A stretch of 64,000 nt of DNA. It comes from Paenibacillus monticola (GTDB lineage: Bacteria; Bacillota; Bacilli; Paenibacillales; Paenibacillaceae). The translations under genes and the position numbers were made by a program. How positions within the stretch are numbered: the stretch's first letter is position 1; each line of letters opens with the position of its first letter. The stretch spans positions 372,001 through 436,000 of the forward strand of contig NZ_WJXB01000004.1 in the NCBI RefSeq assembly GCF_009664975.1, in the 5' to 3' direction. Under the pieces are notes generated by a model. The model ran no database searches, was not told the DNA's origin, and was given only the letters and a program-made list of their open reading frames with translations. Shown piece by piece: positions 1 through 8,203 of the stretch.

Positions 1-736
1 CACGTGCCAAAGTGCCAATCTCATCCTTGCTTTTGAATAAAATGGGGTCATGGGTAAGATCACCCTGGGCCACGAGATTAACAGAACTGGACAGTCTGGT
101 CAGTGGGCTAATCATGCGGCGAATTAACAGATAGGCAGCAATAATAGCAATCACCAGAATGGAAGCACCGATAATAAAAGGCTGAAGAATGATATCGTTA
201 GTCCGTTCCTGAATTAAAGGGCCGTCAAAATTAATGGCCATTAATGCTATGATGGGTTTGGTAGGGTCATGATCCTGATAAATAGGGCCATAACCGGTCT
301 TGAGGGAAGAACCCTCGTATGTATAGACCTTGGAGTATGCTGAATGCTGCATTTTAGTAATCATTTCTTTATCTTCTTTATTGAAATAGAAGGAATCTCC
401 TGCTTTATACCCTCTTTTCTTAAAGCTGGCATCTGCGGCCAATACCTTGCCATCCAGAGATAAAATAAATGCTTCTTTAAAAATTGGCTTATGTTCAATA
501 ATCCAACCAATCCGATCTTCTATAGCAGACAGCTTACTATTATCTCCTGCGGCCAAGGCAGAGATATCTTTCGGATCAATAAGGCCAGTAGTGATATTGG
601 CACAACCTACCAATTCTATTCCGGCTGCTTCGTCGATTTGCTGATAAGCAGCACGATATCCGAAGAAACCAATAGATGATCCCACAACAAGTAATACGAC
701 GAGCATCATCCAAGTTAATTTTGTAGCCAATTTCAT
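1..736 (-). CDS. Methyl-accepting chemotaxis-type receptor, N-terminal part (cut by window edge)
   Basis: The reverse strand from an ATG at 736 reads open to the window edge, giving about 245 residues. The protein begins with a short basic stretch and a hydrophobic segment (about residues 8-26). A roughly 160-residue extracellular sensor region follows, then a second membrane segment (about 190-212) and a HAMP-like region ending in KDEIGTLA, a typical HAMP-to-signalling transition. This layout fits a transmembrane chemoreceptor that senses an external ligand and signals to CheA. Because the cytoplasmic domain lies outside the window, a histidine kinase or diguanylate cyclase with the same front half cannot be excluded. 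The ribosome binding site (AGGTTGGTG, about 5 nt before the ATG) is modest. Confidence 0.7.
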   Translation of the reverse strand, partial: MKLATKLTWMMLVVLLVVGSSIGFFGYRAAYQQIDEAAGIELVGCANITTGLIDPKDISALAAGDNSKLSAIEDRIGWIIEHKPIFKEAFILSLDGKVLAADASFKKRGYKAGDSFYFNKEDKEMITKMQHSAYSKVYTYEGSSLKTGYGPIYQDHDPTKPIIALMAINFDGPLIQERTNDIILQPFIIGASILVIAIIAAYLLIRRMISPLTRLSSSVNLVAQGDLTHDPILFKSKDEIGTLAR

Positions 737-978
737 CTTTTCACCAACCTCGGAAAATAGTTTTGACGTGACTCCTGCTGTCACTGCTACGATTATAGCT
801 TATCGGTGACAATAGATCATTAGCTAGAATAAATTTATTTTGTGTCGGATAATGCCAGAATATGACAGGGAATGTTACTTTCGTAATGTCTAAATGATGT
901 GCTAGACAAATCAATTGAATCATGACCTGATAAAATGGTACCCTTGTATTAGGACAAACGGACTGGGAGCTGAGTGGG

Positions 979-1410
979 ATGACGCAACAAATAGATCCGT
1001 TAGTAGAAGAGATTGGAATGTCCATGTGGAGAGTACAGCGCAAAATAATCTCACAAATGTCATTACATAAAGAAATCGGCCTTACTGTACCTCAATTCGG
1101 CTTGCTTCATATGATTGCTCAAGAGAAGAAATCGCGAGTGGTACAGCTGGCGGAGAAGATGGAAGTGAAGTCCAGCGCGGTTACTGTAATGCTGGATCGC
1201 CTAGAGATGCTTAATCTTATCGCACGCGTGCAGGATGAGAATGATCGACGCGCTGTAGCGGTTACCCTTACAGATAAGGGCGAAGGTGTGCTAAAAGAGG
1301 CGCAGTATCGTTCGAATCTATTGATATCCGATTGCTTGTCTATATTGGAGCCAGAAGAACTGCAATTCTTTGCTAAGTGTTTCCGAATGCTGGAGAAGCA
1401 GGAAAGATAG
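979..1410 (+). CDS. MarR family transcriptional regulator
   Basis: A 143-residue protein with MarR architecture: an N-terminal dimerisation helix, a winged helix-turn-helix at about residues 35-100 (AEKMEVKSSAVTVMLDRLE is the recognition region, and DENDRRAVAVTLTDKG is the wing, with the conserved D-x-R-R), and a C-terminal dimerisation helix. MarR proteins are dimeric repressors that leave DNA on binding small phenolic or oxidant ligands. It stands alone, divergent from the chemoreceptor gene and convergent with the LTA-synthase-like gene, so its target cannot be read from context and autoregulation is only a guess. The ATG is preceded by GGGAGCTGAG, a usable ribosome binding site. Confidence 0.85.
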   Translation: MTQQIDPLVEEIGMSMWRVQRKIISQMSLHKEIGLTVPQFGLLHMIAQEKKSRVVQLAEKMEVKSSAVTVMLDRLEMLNLIARVQDENDRRAVAVTLTDKGEGVLKEAQYRSNLLISDCLSILEPEELQFFAKCFRMLEKQER

Positions 1411-1431
1411 TTACAGTTCCCCTATAAATGT

Positions 1432-1470
1432 AAGAAAGCCACGCTCCCAATGGGGGAACGTGGCTTTCTT
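1432..1470. terminator. Bidirectional terminator between marR-like and LTA-synthase-like genes
   Basis: A near-perfect 12-bp stem (AAGAAAGCCACG paired with CGTGGCTTTCTT) encloses a loop that itself contains TCCC/GGGA. The A-rich left arm and T-rich right arm supply the U-tract for either strand. It sits between the convergent stops at 1410 and 1477. Confidence 0.8.
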
Positions 1471-1476
1471 GTTGTT

Positions 1477-3339
1477 CTATTTGGAAATTTTTTCAGGTAG
1501 CTGAGTTACATAGTTATCGGACAGCAACAGCAATCTTAACGCTCGATTGTATTCATCCTCCGTTGCAGAGGGTTTCTGTCCTCCCGTAGCGAGCTGAAAT
1601 TGTGTGTTATCCTCAAAGCTGTTACCGGGAATCAGCAATCCGGAGTTGGCAATGAAGGAGCCGGAGGGCAGATAATAACGTTCTGGCAATAGATTATATT
1701 TCTCACTGAGCAGATCCTGGCCGAAATGCAGATTGTTCTTCATGGAAACACCCAGCAGTCCAGCAGCGGTTGGCATAATATCCACTTCTCCACCAACCTG
1801 TTCCAGCGTCTGCGAATCCGTATTGCCTCCACCATGGATAATGAGCGGGATATTCAGCATATTAGCGTAGCTATAATCATGGCCATATATTTCCGTCATC
1901 AATTCCTTATCATCGTGATCCAGCGAATAAATCGGCAATCCCATATGATCACCATAAATCATAATCACACTGTTATCCCATAAGCCATTAGCTTTCAGCT
2001 CTTCTACGAATTGCCCGAACGCAACATCGGCGTAATTCTGAGCCCGGATATAATCACCGACAAAGGTCCCCTCGTAACGTTCCGGCATCTTCATCCGGAA
2101 CTTCTCCTCAGGTATTGTGAACGGGTGGTGGGCAGACATGGAGATGACCTGCGCGTAAAAAGGTTGACCGCCCGCACTCATATCTTTCAGCTTATCCGCT
2201 GTTTTACGATAGAGCACTTCATCTGAGGCTCCGAAGAAAAAGGTATCTTCATCACCAAAGAAATCATGATCATAATAATGCTCCCAACCGAGTGAGCTGT
2301 ACAGTTCACTCCGGTTCCAGAATTTCACATCATTAGTATGAAAGGTGGCAGTCTGGTAGCCATTCTCCTGTAACAAGCGGGGTAGACTCGGCAGCACCCT
2401 ATCGACATAAGACGTTGTAGCCGCTCCACGTGGAGGAATGTAAAAGGAAGTGTTCACTACGAACTCGGCATCTGAGGTATTTCCCTGACCTACCATCTGA
2501 TAGAAGTTAGGGAAGTACAGGCTATTATCCCCTAACAGCCGATTCAGGTTAGGTGTGATCTCTTGGCCATCAATCTTAAGTCCCAGCAGAAAGTTCTGAA
2601 ATGCCTCCATCTGGAGGATAATCAGATTCTTGCCTTTAGCTGCACCCTGGAACGAAGAGCTGTCGGTTGTGCCGATACCTTTTAGTTTATCTACAACATC
2701 CTGTGTAATCTCTTTAGCATTCACAACCTCTGGTTTACCTTGAGCAAAAATAGTATAAGCCTCATAATTGAGAATACCCATTTCCTGTGCTTTCTTGATC
2801 TCATTCATACTGGCTTTGTTGGGTAAAATATTGAAAAAGCATAACCCTAGAGAAACGGCGAACAGAAGGCTGTATTTCAGCTTTGCGCCACTGCGATTAA
2901 TGTTTTCCTTTTTATAATTCCGGCCTTTTTTGTTGAAAAAGAAATAGAAACCGAGGCCAATAATGTCTATGAAGATCAGCAGATAATAAGGGTCCATGAG
3001 CGAGAATACACTGTCGCCGACTTCCGTGACCTGACCTACCTGTTCCGCTGCATGATAAGTGACAATGACTCCGAAATATTTGAAATACATAATGGCGGCA
3101 AAAAAGATTGCGGTTACGACAAAATTGACGGTCATATAATAGCCAAGTTTACGTTTGGAGGCAAAGCGCTCAATAATACAAAAGAGAGCCCAGGCAAAAG
3201 GGATTTCTGTCAATAATGATTTCCAAGGCAACAGGTCTCCAAAAATGACACCCCAGGCCAAGAAGCTTTTGAGTATGATTACAATTGTAAAAAATACAAA
3301 TGGTTTAACAATCCACCGTTTGATATTTAGGGACGACAC
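1477..3339 (-). CDS. LTA synthase family protein (membrane phosphoglycerol transferase, sulfatase fold)
   Basis: A 620-residue polytopic enzyme with about five N-terminal membrane helices (residues 10-170) and a large extracellular sulfatase-fold domain (about 235-600). LtaS enzymes polymerise glycerol phosphate from phosphatidylglycerol onto lipoteichoic acid. The active-site set is visible: metal ligand E245 in LQMEAF, nucleophile T288 in GQGNTSDAEF, and the metal-binding pair D464-H465 in YGDHMG. S-A-H-H-P at about 402-406 is also typical. The start is GTG at 3339, preceded by GAAGG at 8 nt. It is monocistronic with a terminator directly downstream. Firmicutes carry several LtaS paralogues (LtaS, YfnI, YqgS, YvgJ), and which one this is cannot be told by eye. 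Confidence 0.9.
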   Translation of the reverse strand: MSSLNIKRWIVKPFVFFTIVIILKSFLAWGVIFGDLLPWKSLLTEIPFAWALFCIIERFASKRKLGYYMTVNFVVTAIFFAAIMYFKYFGVIVTYHAAEQVGQVTEVGDSVFSLMDPYYLLIFIDIIGLGFYFFFNKKGRNYKKENINRSGAKLKYSLLFAVSLGLCFFNILPNKASMNEIKKAQEMGILNYEAYTIFAQGKPEVVNAKEITQDVVDKLKGIGTTDSSSFQGAAKGKNLIILQMEAFQNFLLGLKIDGQEITPNLNRLLGDNSLYFPNFYQMVGQGNTSDAEFVVNTSFYIPPRGAATTSYVDRVLPSLPRLLQENGYQTATFHTNDVKFWNRSELYSSLGWEHYYDHDFFGDEDTFFFGASDEVLYRKTADKLKDMSAGGQPFYAQVISMSAHHPFTIPEEKFRMKMPERYEGTFVGDYIRAQNYADVAFGQFVEELKANGLWDNSVIMIYGDHMGLPIYSLDHDDKELMTEIYGHDYSYANMLNIPLIIHGGGNTDSQTLEQVGGEVDIMPTAAGLLGVSMKNNLHFGQDLLSEKYNLLPERYYLPSGSFIANSGLLIPGNSFEDNTQFQLATGGQKPSATEDEYNRALRLLLLSDNYVTQLPEKISK

Positions 3340-3522
3340 AGCTTCGCCTTCTTTCTACATGATGAAACGCTTGTTTCTCGGCTAGGAAGAAGCAGCGTAA
3401 AGACAAGGGAATTCCATAGTAATAGAATTTATTATGCAGCGCTAGACAGGGAATGTCAAAAACAGAATAGGAAGTAAAGTCTTTGTGGAAAGCGTAAACT
3501 CAATGAAGCGGGGTTAAAGCTG

Positions 3523-3580
3523 TTGCTCCTGTCATCAGATGGGATTATATAGTGCAATGAGAACGGAAATGCTCATTGCA
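3523..3580 (+). promoter_or_regulatory. Promoter and 5'-end hairpin of the helicase-nuclease gene
   Basis: TTGCTC at 3523-3528, a 17-nt spacer, then TATATA at 3546-3551 form a sigma-A-like promoter. Right at the predicted transcript start is a perfect 9-bp inverted repeat (TGCAATGAG at 3553-3561, CTCATTGCA at 3572-3580). It could be a 5' mRNA-stabilising hairpin or a repressor site. Confidence 0.5.
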
Positions 3581-3621
3581 AGAAAAAAGGATGTCCAGAA
3601 AATACATGGGGAGGGCATGAA

Positions 3622-5943
3622 ATGAAGCATGAGGTTGCTATATCCGTTAGAGCACTTGTGGAGTATGCCTTTCGCAGTGGCAGTATCGAGCCGGGGTTTC
3701 ACAGTGCTGCATCAATGGCGGAAGGAACGCGTATCCATCAAAAAATACAGAAACAGTATAAAGAGGAAGATCAAAAGGAGGTCTATTTAAGGATCGAAAT
3801 CCCTCACAAAGAACTGTTGTTCATTGTCGATGGACGGTGTGACGGTCTGCTCGTATCGGAGGATGGAGAGCTTATCGTTGAGGAGATCAAGTCAACCTTT
3901 GGACCGCTGGACCTGTTGGGTGAGGGGCGTGAAGTGCATTGGGCACAGGCGCTGATGTATGGCTTTATGATCTCGCATGAGCAAGGTCTTCCTTCTATAC
4001 AAGTAAGACTTACATACGTTCGTCGGGATGGAGAAGAGCAGAGAAGCTTGCACAGGAGAGTATCTATAGAAGAGCTTAGCACCTTTGCCGCTGATACGGT
4101 AGCAAGGTATGCGCCTTATGCAGAAATGCTGCTCGCGCATGAGATGCGAAAGGAAAGCAGCATCCGGGAGCTTTCTTTTCCATTTCCTGCCTACAGACAG
4201 GGACAGCGGCATTTGGCTGGAGCAGTCTACAAGACTGTTTCAGAAGGAGTCAGTCTGTTCGCCCAGGCACCAACCGGAATCGGCAAGACGATGTCCACCC
4301 TGTTTCCGGTAATCAAAGCGATGGGGGAAGGACAGGTCCGGGGTTTATTTTACTTAACGGCCAAGACGGTTACCCGACTTGCTGCACAGGAAGCTATATC
4401 GCAGCTGTTGGCGCAAGGCCTTCAGCTGCATGTCATTACACTGACTGCTAAAGATAAGGCCTGTTTTCGGGAAGAGGGGCTCTGCAGTAAGGCTGCCTGT
4501 CCATTTACGGACGGGTATTATGATCGGATTAACGGTGCTCTGATGGACATACTGGAGCAGGAAACGTTGATGACACAAGAGATTATTGCAAGGTATGCCT
4601 TGAAGCATCAAGTGTGCCCCTTTGAGTTCTCACTGGATGTAGCCTATGTCTGCGATGCGGTAATCTGTGATTACAACTATATCTACGATCCCCGGATCAG
4701 CTTAAAACGGCTGTCGGAGGTGCAGAAGAAACAGACGGTACTGCTTATTGATGAGGCGCACAATCTGGTCGACCGGGGACGGGAGATGTTCTCCGCTTCC
4801 TTACAGAAGGCACCATTTCTAGGGCTGCAGCGTGAATACAAGGTTGTGAACAAGAACTTAAGTGTCGCTGCCAAGGAGATAAACGCGTTCTTTATTGCTC
4901 TGCGCAAAACCTGTAACGAAGAAGGACAGGGGAAGTGGACTTTTTTTCCAGACGAGCTGCCAGCTCTGCTAGAGACGTTTACCGCAGAAGCGGAACAGGA
5001 ACTGGTCAGCCCTTCTTCTGTCCTTATTAATCCTGAAGGAGAAGACGAGGAGAGTCTTCTTGATACTTATTATGCAGCACAGGGGATGTTGCGTACATTC
5101 AAGATCTATGATGAGCGCTACATTACTTATGCGGAGGTTCGGCGCGGCGATGTGTTTTTGAAGCTGTTCAATCTGGACCCTTCGTATCTGTTGCAGCAAA
5201 TGGCGAAGCGTTTTCGCAGCCGGATTCTATTCTCCGCGACGCTCTCCCCGTTGTCCTACTATAGAGATATGATTGGTGCAGCAGAGGAGGATTACAGCGT
5301 AGTTGTGGCCTCGCCCTTTCATAAGGAGCAATGGGAAGTATCCATCCTGCCTGTGTCTACAAGGTATCGTGACCGGGCGGAATCTCTGCTGCCGCTCAGT
5401 GATGCCCTGAAGGGGATGGTCGCTAGGAAAGGGAATTATCTTGTTTTTTTCCCTTCTTACTTGTATTTGCAGAATGTATACGAGGTGTTTGCTGAGAAAT
5501 ATCCTGAAATAGTAACACAGGTGCAAGGGACCGGCATGAGTGAACGGGAAAGAGAGGATTTTCTGGCTGCTTTTCGTCTCGACAATCCTGAAACCTTGCT
5601 TGGCTTCGCTGTACTGGGAGGAATTTTCTCCGAGGGTGTAGATCTGCCGGGCAACCGTTTGAATGGCGTGATGGTCGTAGGAGTGGGCCTGCCACAGCTT
5701 GGACTAGAACGCAATCTGCTACGCGGGTATTTCAATGCCCTTGGCAAGAATGGCTTTGATTACGCCTATGTCTACCCAGGGATGAGTAAAGTGCTTCAGG
5801 CCGGAGGACGTCTGATTCGCAGCGAGAATGATACAGGGATTATCATATTGGCGGATGACCGTTTTTTACAAAGTCCCTATCTGCATTTGCTTCCTGAGGA
5901 ATGGGGGGACTTTCCTTCTACAGAGATAACATCGTATACTTAA
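3622..5943 (+). CDS. DinG/XPD-like Fe-S helicase with N-terminal RecB-type nuclease domain
   Basis: A 773-residue fusion. Residues 1-170 look like a PD-(D/E)XK nuclease with the complete RecB/Cas4-type motif set: H39 in RIHQ, G71-x-x-D74, E88-I-K90, and Q109-x-x-x-Y113. A superfamily 2 Rad3/XPD/DinG helicase follows: Q-motif-like AYRQGQR at about 190, Walker A APTGIGKT at 216-223, cysteines C281, C288, C293 and C332 positioned to hold a 4Fe-4S cluster, and DEAH at 377-380. The C-terminal helicase half carries SATLSPL and GLERNLLRGYFNALG. Such proteins unwind DNA 5' to 3' in repair. The ATG follows GGGGAGG at a good distance. The dehydrogenase gene starts 39 nt after its stop, so the two may be co-transcribed. 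The nuclease assignment rests on motifs only. Confidence 0.85.
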   Translation: MKHEVAISVRALVEYAFRSGSIEPGFHSAASMAEGTRIHQKIQKQYKEEDQKEVYLRIEIPHKELLFIVDGRCDGLLVSEDGELIVEEIKSTFGPLDLLGEGREVHWAQALMYGFMISHEQGLPSIQVRLTYVRRDGEEQRSLHRRVSIEELSTFAADTVARYAPYAEMLLAHEMRKESSIRELSFPFPAYRQGQRHLAGAVYKTVSEGVSLFAQAPTGIGKTMSTLFPVIKAMGEGQVRGLFYLTAKTVTRLAAQEAISQLLAQGLQLHVITLTAKDKACFREEGLCSKAACPFTDGYYDRINGALMDILEQETLMTQEIIARYALKHQVCPFEFSLDVAYVCDAVICDYNYIYDPRISLKRLSEVQKKQTVLLIDEAHNLVDRGREMFSASLQKAPFLGLQREYKVVNKNLSVAAKEINAFFIALRKTCNEEGQGKWTFFPDELPALLETFTAEAEQELVSPSSVLINPEGEDEESLLDTYYAAQGMLRTFKIYDERYITYAEVRRGDVFLKLFNLDPSYLLQQMAKRFRSRILFSATLSPLSYYRDMIGAAEEDYSVVVASPFHKEQWEVSILPVSTRYRDRAESLLPLSDALKGMVARKGNYLVFFPSYLYLQNVYEVFAEKYPEIVTQVQGTGMSEREREDFLAAFRLDNPETLLGFAVLGGIFSEGVDLPGNRLNGVMVVGVGLPQLGLERNLLRGYFNALGKNGFDYAYVYPGMSKVLQAGGRLIRSENDTGIIILADDRFLQSPYLHLLPEEWGDFPSTEITSYT

Positions 5944-5982
5944 TGAAAAGGCATACATTACAGAGTCACAGGAGGTAAGAGA

Positions 5983-6951
5983 ATGACATTAAATATCGGG
6001 ATTATTGGGACAGGCTGGTTCTCCAAGGTACATGCAGATTTGCTGGCAGGTATGGCGGATGTTTCGTTGACGGCTGTTTGTGGCAGCAGTAAGCAAAAGG
6101 GAGAAGAGATAGCCCGGCCTTATAATGCCGCTGGATATGGTGATGTAACGGAGATGCTCGACGCCCATAAGCTGGACGCTGTTTATATTTGTGTGCCTCC
6201 ACAGTCGCATGGAGCTATTGAGCGTGCACTCATCCGCAGGGACATTCCTTTTTTCATAGAAAAACCACTGGGCTCCAGCACCGAAATTCCAGCGAGTCTG
6301 CTGCAGGAAATTAAGGAGCATAATTTATTGACCTCGGTAGGTTATCATTTCCGGTATCAGGAAAATATAAAACGGTTGAAAGATATTTTGAAAGGTGACA
6401 AGGTAGGGATGATTGTCGGTCAATGGATGGGCGGCATGCCGGGAGTGGCATGGTGGCGTAATCAGGAGCAGTCAGGCGGGCAGTTCACAGAGCAGACCAC
6501 TCATATCGTAGATTTACTGCGTTACTTGGCTGGTGAAGTGAAGGAAGTTTACGGCATGTTTGGCAACCGTATTGTACATGAGCAGCATGAAGGCGTAAGT
6601 GTTGCCGATGTAGGCACCGTATCCCTGAAGCTTGAGAACGGCATTATTGCCAATATCTCCAATACATGTGTATTGCCAGATGGGGTAGGCAGTGCGGGTC
6701 TCAGCTTCTACAACGACCGAGGTCTGCTGGACTGGAATCCGGAGCGCCTTCTGGAAGTGCGCAGCGGCAACAGCAACGAATATGCTAATACAGGCAATCC
6801 TTATTTAGTTGAAAGTGAAGCTTTCCTGTATGCCGTGCGCACAGGCGATCGCTCACGTATTCTTAGTGATTATGAGGATGGCTATAAGACGCTTAAAGTC
6901 ACTTGTGCAGCGTATGATTCCGCACAGAGTGGACAGCCAGTGACACTCTAA
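5983..6951 (+). CDS. Gfo/Idh/MocA family NAD(P)-dependent oxidoreductase
   Basis: A 322-residue protein with an N-terminal Rossmann fold (GIIGTGWF, residues 6-13) and the family E-K-P signature at 93-95 in FIEKPLG, whose lysine helps bind cofactor and substrate. The C-terminal part has the family's mixed sheet. Members oxidise or reduce sugars, inositols and related polyols, and the substrate here cannot be inferred. The ribosome binding site AGGAGG lies 8 nt before the ATG. It follows the helicase gene at 39 nt with no obvious terminator between, and faces the lrgAB operon on the other strand. Confidence 0.85.
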   Translation: MTLNIGIIGTGWFSKVHADLLAGMADVSLTAVCGSSKQKGEEIARPYNAAGYGDVTEMLDAHKLDAVYICVPPQSHGAIERALIRRDIPFFIEKPLGSSTEIPASLLQEIKEHNLLTSVGYHFRYQENIKRLKDILKGDKVGMIVGQWMGGMPGVAWWRNQEQSGGQFTEQTTHIVDLLRYLAGEVKEVYGMFGNRIVHEQHEGVSVADVGTVSLKLENGIIANISNTCVLPDGVGSAGLSFYNDRGLLDWNPERLLEVRSGNSNEYANTGNPYLVESEAFLYAVRTGDRSRILSDYEDGYKTLKVTCAAYDSAQSGQPVTL

Positions 6952-6976
6952 CGCTAAAAGTAGAGTTCCATATAAC

Positions 6977-7020
6977 AAAAAAAGACACGACCGCCCAGTT
7001 AAACTGCAGCGATCATGTCT
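6977..7020 (-). terminator. Terminator of the lrgAB operon (minus strand)
   Basis: On the minus strand, AGACATGATCGC pairs with GCGGTCGTGTCT through a 12-bp stem whose two imperfect positions are G-U pairs, followed by seven T. On the plus strand the same two positions are A-C mismatches, so it belongs to the lrgAB transcript. Confidence 0.75.
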
Positions 7021-7040
7021 ATGGCCCAAGCCGGGTCGGC

Positions 7041-7724
7041 CTAGTGGAGGAAAACCGCGAGCATGGCCGGAGCTACACCTATTGTGAATAGCGCCGTCAG
7101 GATCATCGCGATACTGGAGATGGTTCCGGTCAACGAACTTAGCTCGAAAGCTTTGGACGTACCCGTACCGTGCGCAGCGGTTCCCAGCGATACACCGCGT
7201 GCGATTTCATTGTCAATGCGGAAGAGGCGAAGCACACTAGGACCCATCATCGTACCCAATACTCCGGTCATAATGACGAAGACTGCCGTAATACTGGGTA
7301 TGCCGCCGATACTTTGCGATATGCTCATAGCGATCGGAGTAGTCACCGAACGCGGTACCAGGCTGGCCGTCAGATCGCTGCTGAGATGCAGCCATTTCGC
7401 GAGAAACATGGATGAGATTACTGCAACTACCGTACCAGAAAGCACGCCTGCCGCAATTTCGGCGGCGTGTTTTTTGAGTACCTTGAAGTTTTTATGCAGA
7501 GGGATCGCAAAGGCGATGGTTGCTGGTTGCAATAAGTCCGTCAGCCATTTGCCTCCCGCATTGTAAGATTCATAGGGAATTCCTGTCATCAGCAGGAAGC
7601 CGATAATAAGTAACGGCGTAATGATTAGCGGTGAGGTATACATTTTGGCACGTGAAGTATAAATACGCTTTGCCAATAAATAAACACCGATAGTAAGCGC
7701 GAGAAATATCAGGCCAAACATCAT
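7041..7724 (-). CDS. lrgB: LrgB/CidB family membrane protein
   Basis: A 227-residue, almost entirely hydrophobic protein with about six to seven membrane segments. The conserved GVLGTMMGP and GTAAHGTGTSKAFELS motifs identify LrgB/CidB. Partnered with LrgA/CidA holin-like proteins it modulates murein hydrolase activity and cell lysis, and in Bacillus the homologous YsbB works in pyruvate uptake. Its ATG overlaps the lrgA stop by 4 bp (ATGA), so the two genes are translationally coupled. A divergent LysR gene lies beyond lrgA. Confidence 0.9.
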   Translation of the reverse strand: MMFGLIFLALTIGVYLLAKRIYTSRAKMYTSPLIITPLLIIGFLLMTGIPYESYNAGGKWLTDLLQPATIAFAIPLHKNFKVLKKHAAEIAAGVLSGTVVAVISSMFLAKWLHLSSDLTASLVPRSVTTPIAMSISQSIGGIPSITAVFVIMTGVLGTMMGPSVLRLFRIDNEIARGVSLGTAAHGTGTSKAFELSSLTGTISSIAMILTALFTIGVAPAMLAVFLH

Positions 7725-8092
7725 GACACTCTCCGCTCTTTCGCTTTAGAGATAGCGCCTGTAAGCAGACCGGAACTAGCCATGACTACAAAAGTGCCCA
7801 CGAGTACAACCGCCAGCACACGCAGGCCATCTGTTTCCAGCAGTTTGGAATAATTCATAACACCTATAGCAGAAGGAATAAAGAACAGCAGCAGTTCAGC
7901 CAGCAGCCAGGATGCACCAAGCTCTACCCAATGGAGAGAAATGACCCCCGACTCTAGTAATAGAAACAATAGGACCATACCGAGAATGCTTCCGGGAATG
8001 GGAATATGCATTAATGAAGTCAATGTATTAATAAGTAGTGAGAACAATGTAAGCCCCGCCACCTGCAGCAAGCCTAAAGTAATCTTTTTCAT
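7721..8092 (-). CDS. lrgA: CidA/LrgA family holin-like protein
   Basis: A 123-residue protein with four predicted membrane segments and the family core IPIPGSILGMVLLFLLL plus LLFFIPSAIGVM. CidA/LrgA proteins oligomerise in the membrane like phage holins and act with LrgB. The minus-strand ribosome binding site AAAGGAG lies 9 nt before the ATG and overlaps one arm of a palindrome (8105-8122), so translation or transcription could be controlled there. It is the first gene of the lrgAB operon and is divergent from a LysR regulator in the same arrangement as cidR-cidAB. Confidence 0.9.
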   Translation of the reverse strand: MKKITLGLLQVAGLTLFSLLINTLTSLMHIPIPGSILGMVLLFLLLESGVISLHWVELGASWLLAELLLFFIPSAIGVMNYSKLLETDGLRVLAVVLVGTFVVMASSGLLTGAISKAKERRVS

Positions 8093-8104
8093 AAGGCTTC
8101 GCTC

Positions 8105-8159
8105 CTTTCATGGTAATGAAAGTTTACATCTATTTCTTTCATAGGTAAAATGAATAGAT
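8105..8159. promoter_or_regulatory. Repeated palindromic elements between lrgA and the LysR gene
   Basis: CTTTCAT-GGTA-ATGAAAG (8105-8122) is a perfect 7-bp-arm palindrome. A related copy (CTTTCAT then GGTAAAATGAA) starts 31 bp later at 8136 and lies inside a second inverted repeat, ATCTATT (8128-8134) with AATAGAT (8153-8159). Spacing and symmetry fit binding sites for the divergent LysR protein. The first palindrome also covers the lrgA ribosome binding site. Confidence 0.5.
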
Positions 8160-8203
8160 CGAATAGCTGACATTCTATTTATCTATACATTGGAGGCAGA
8201 ACA

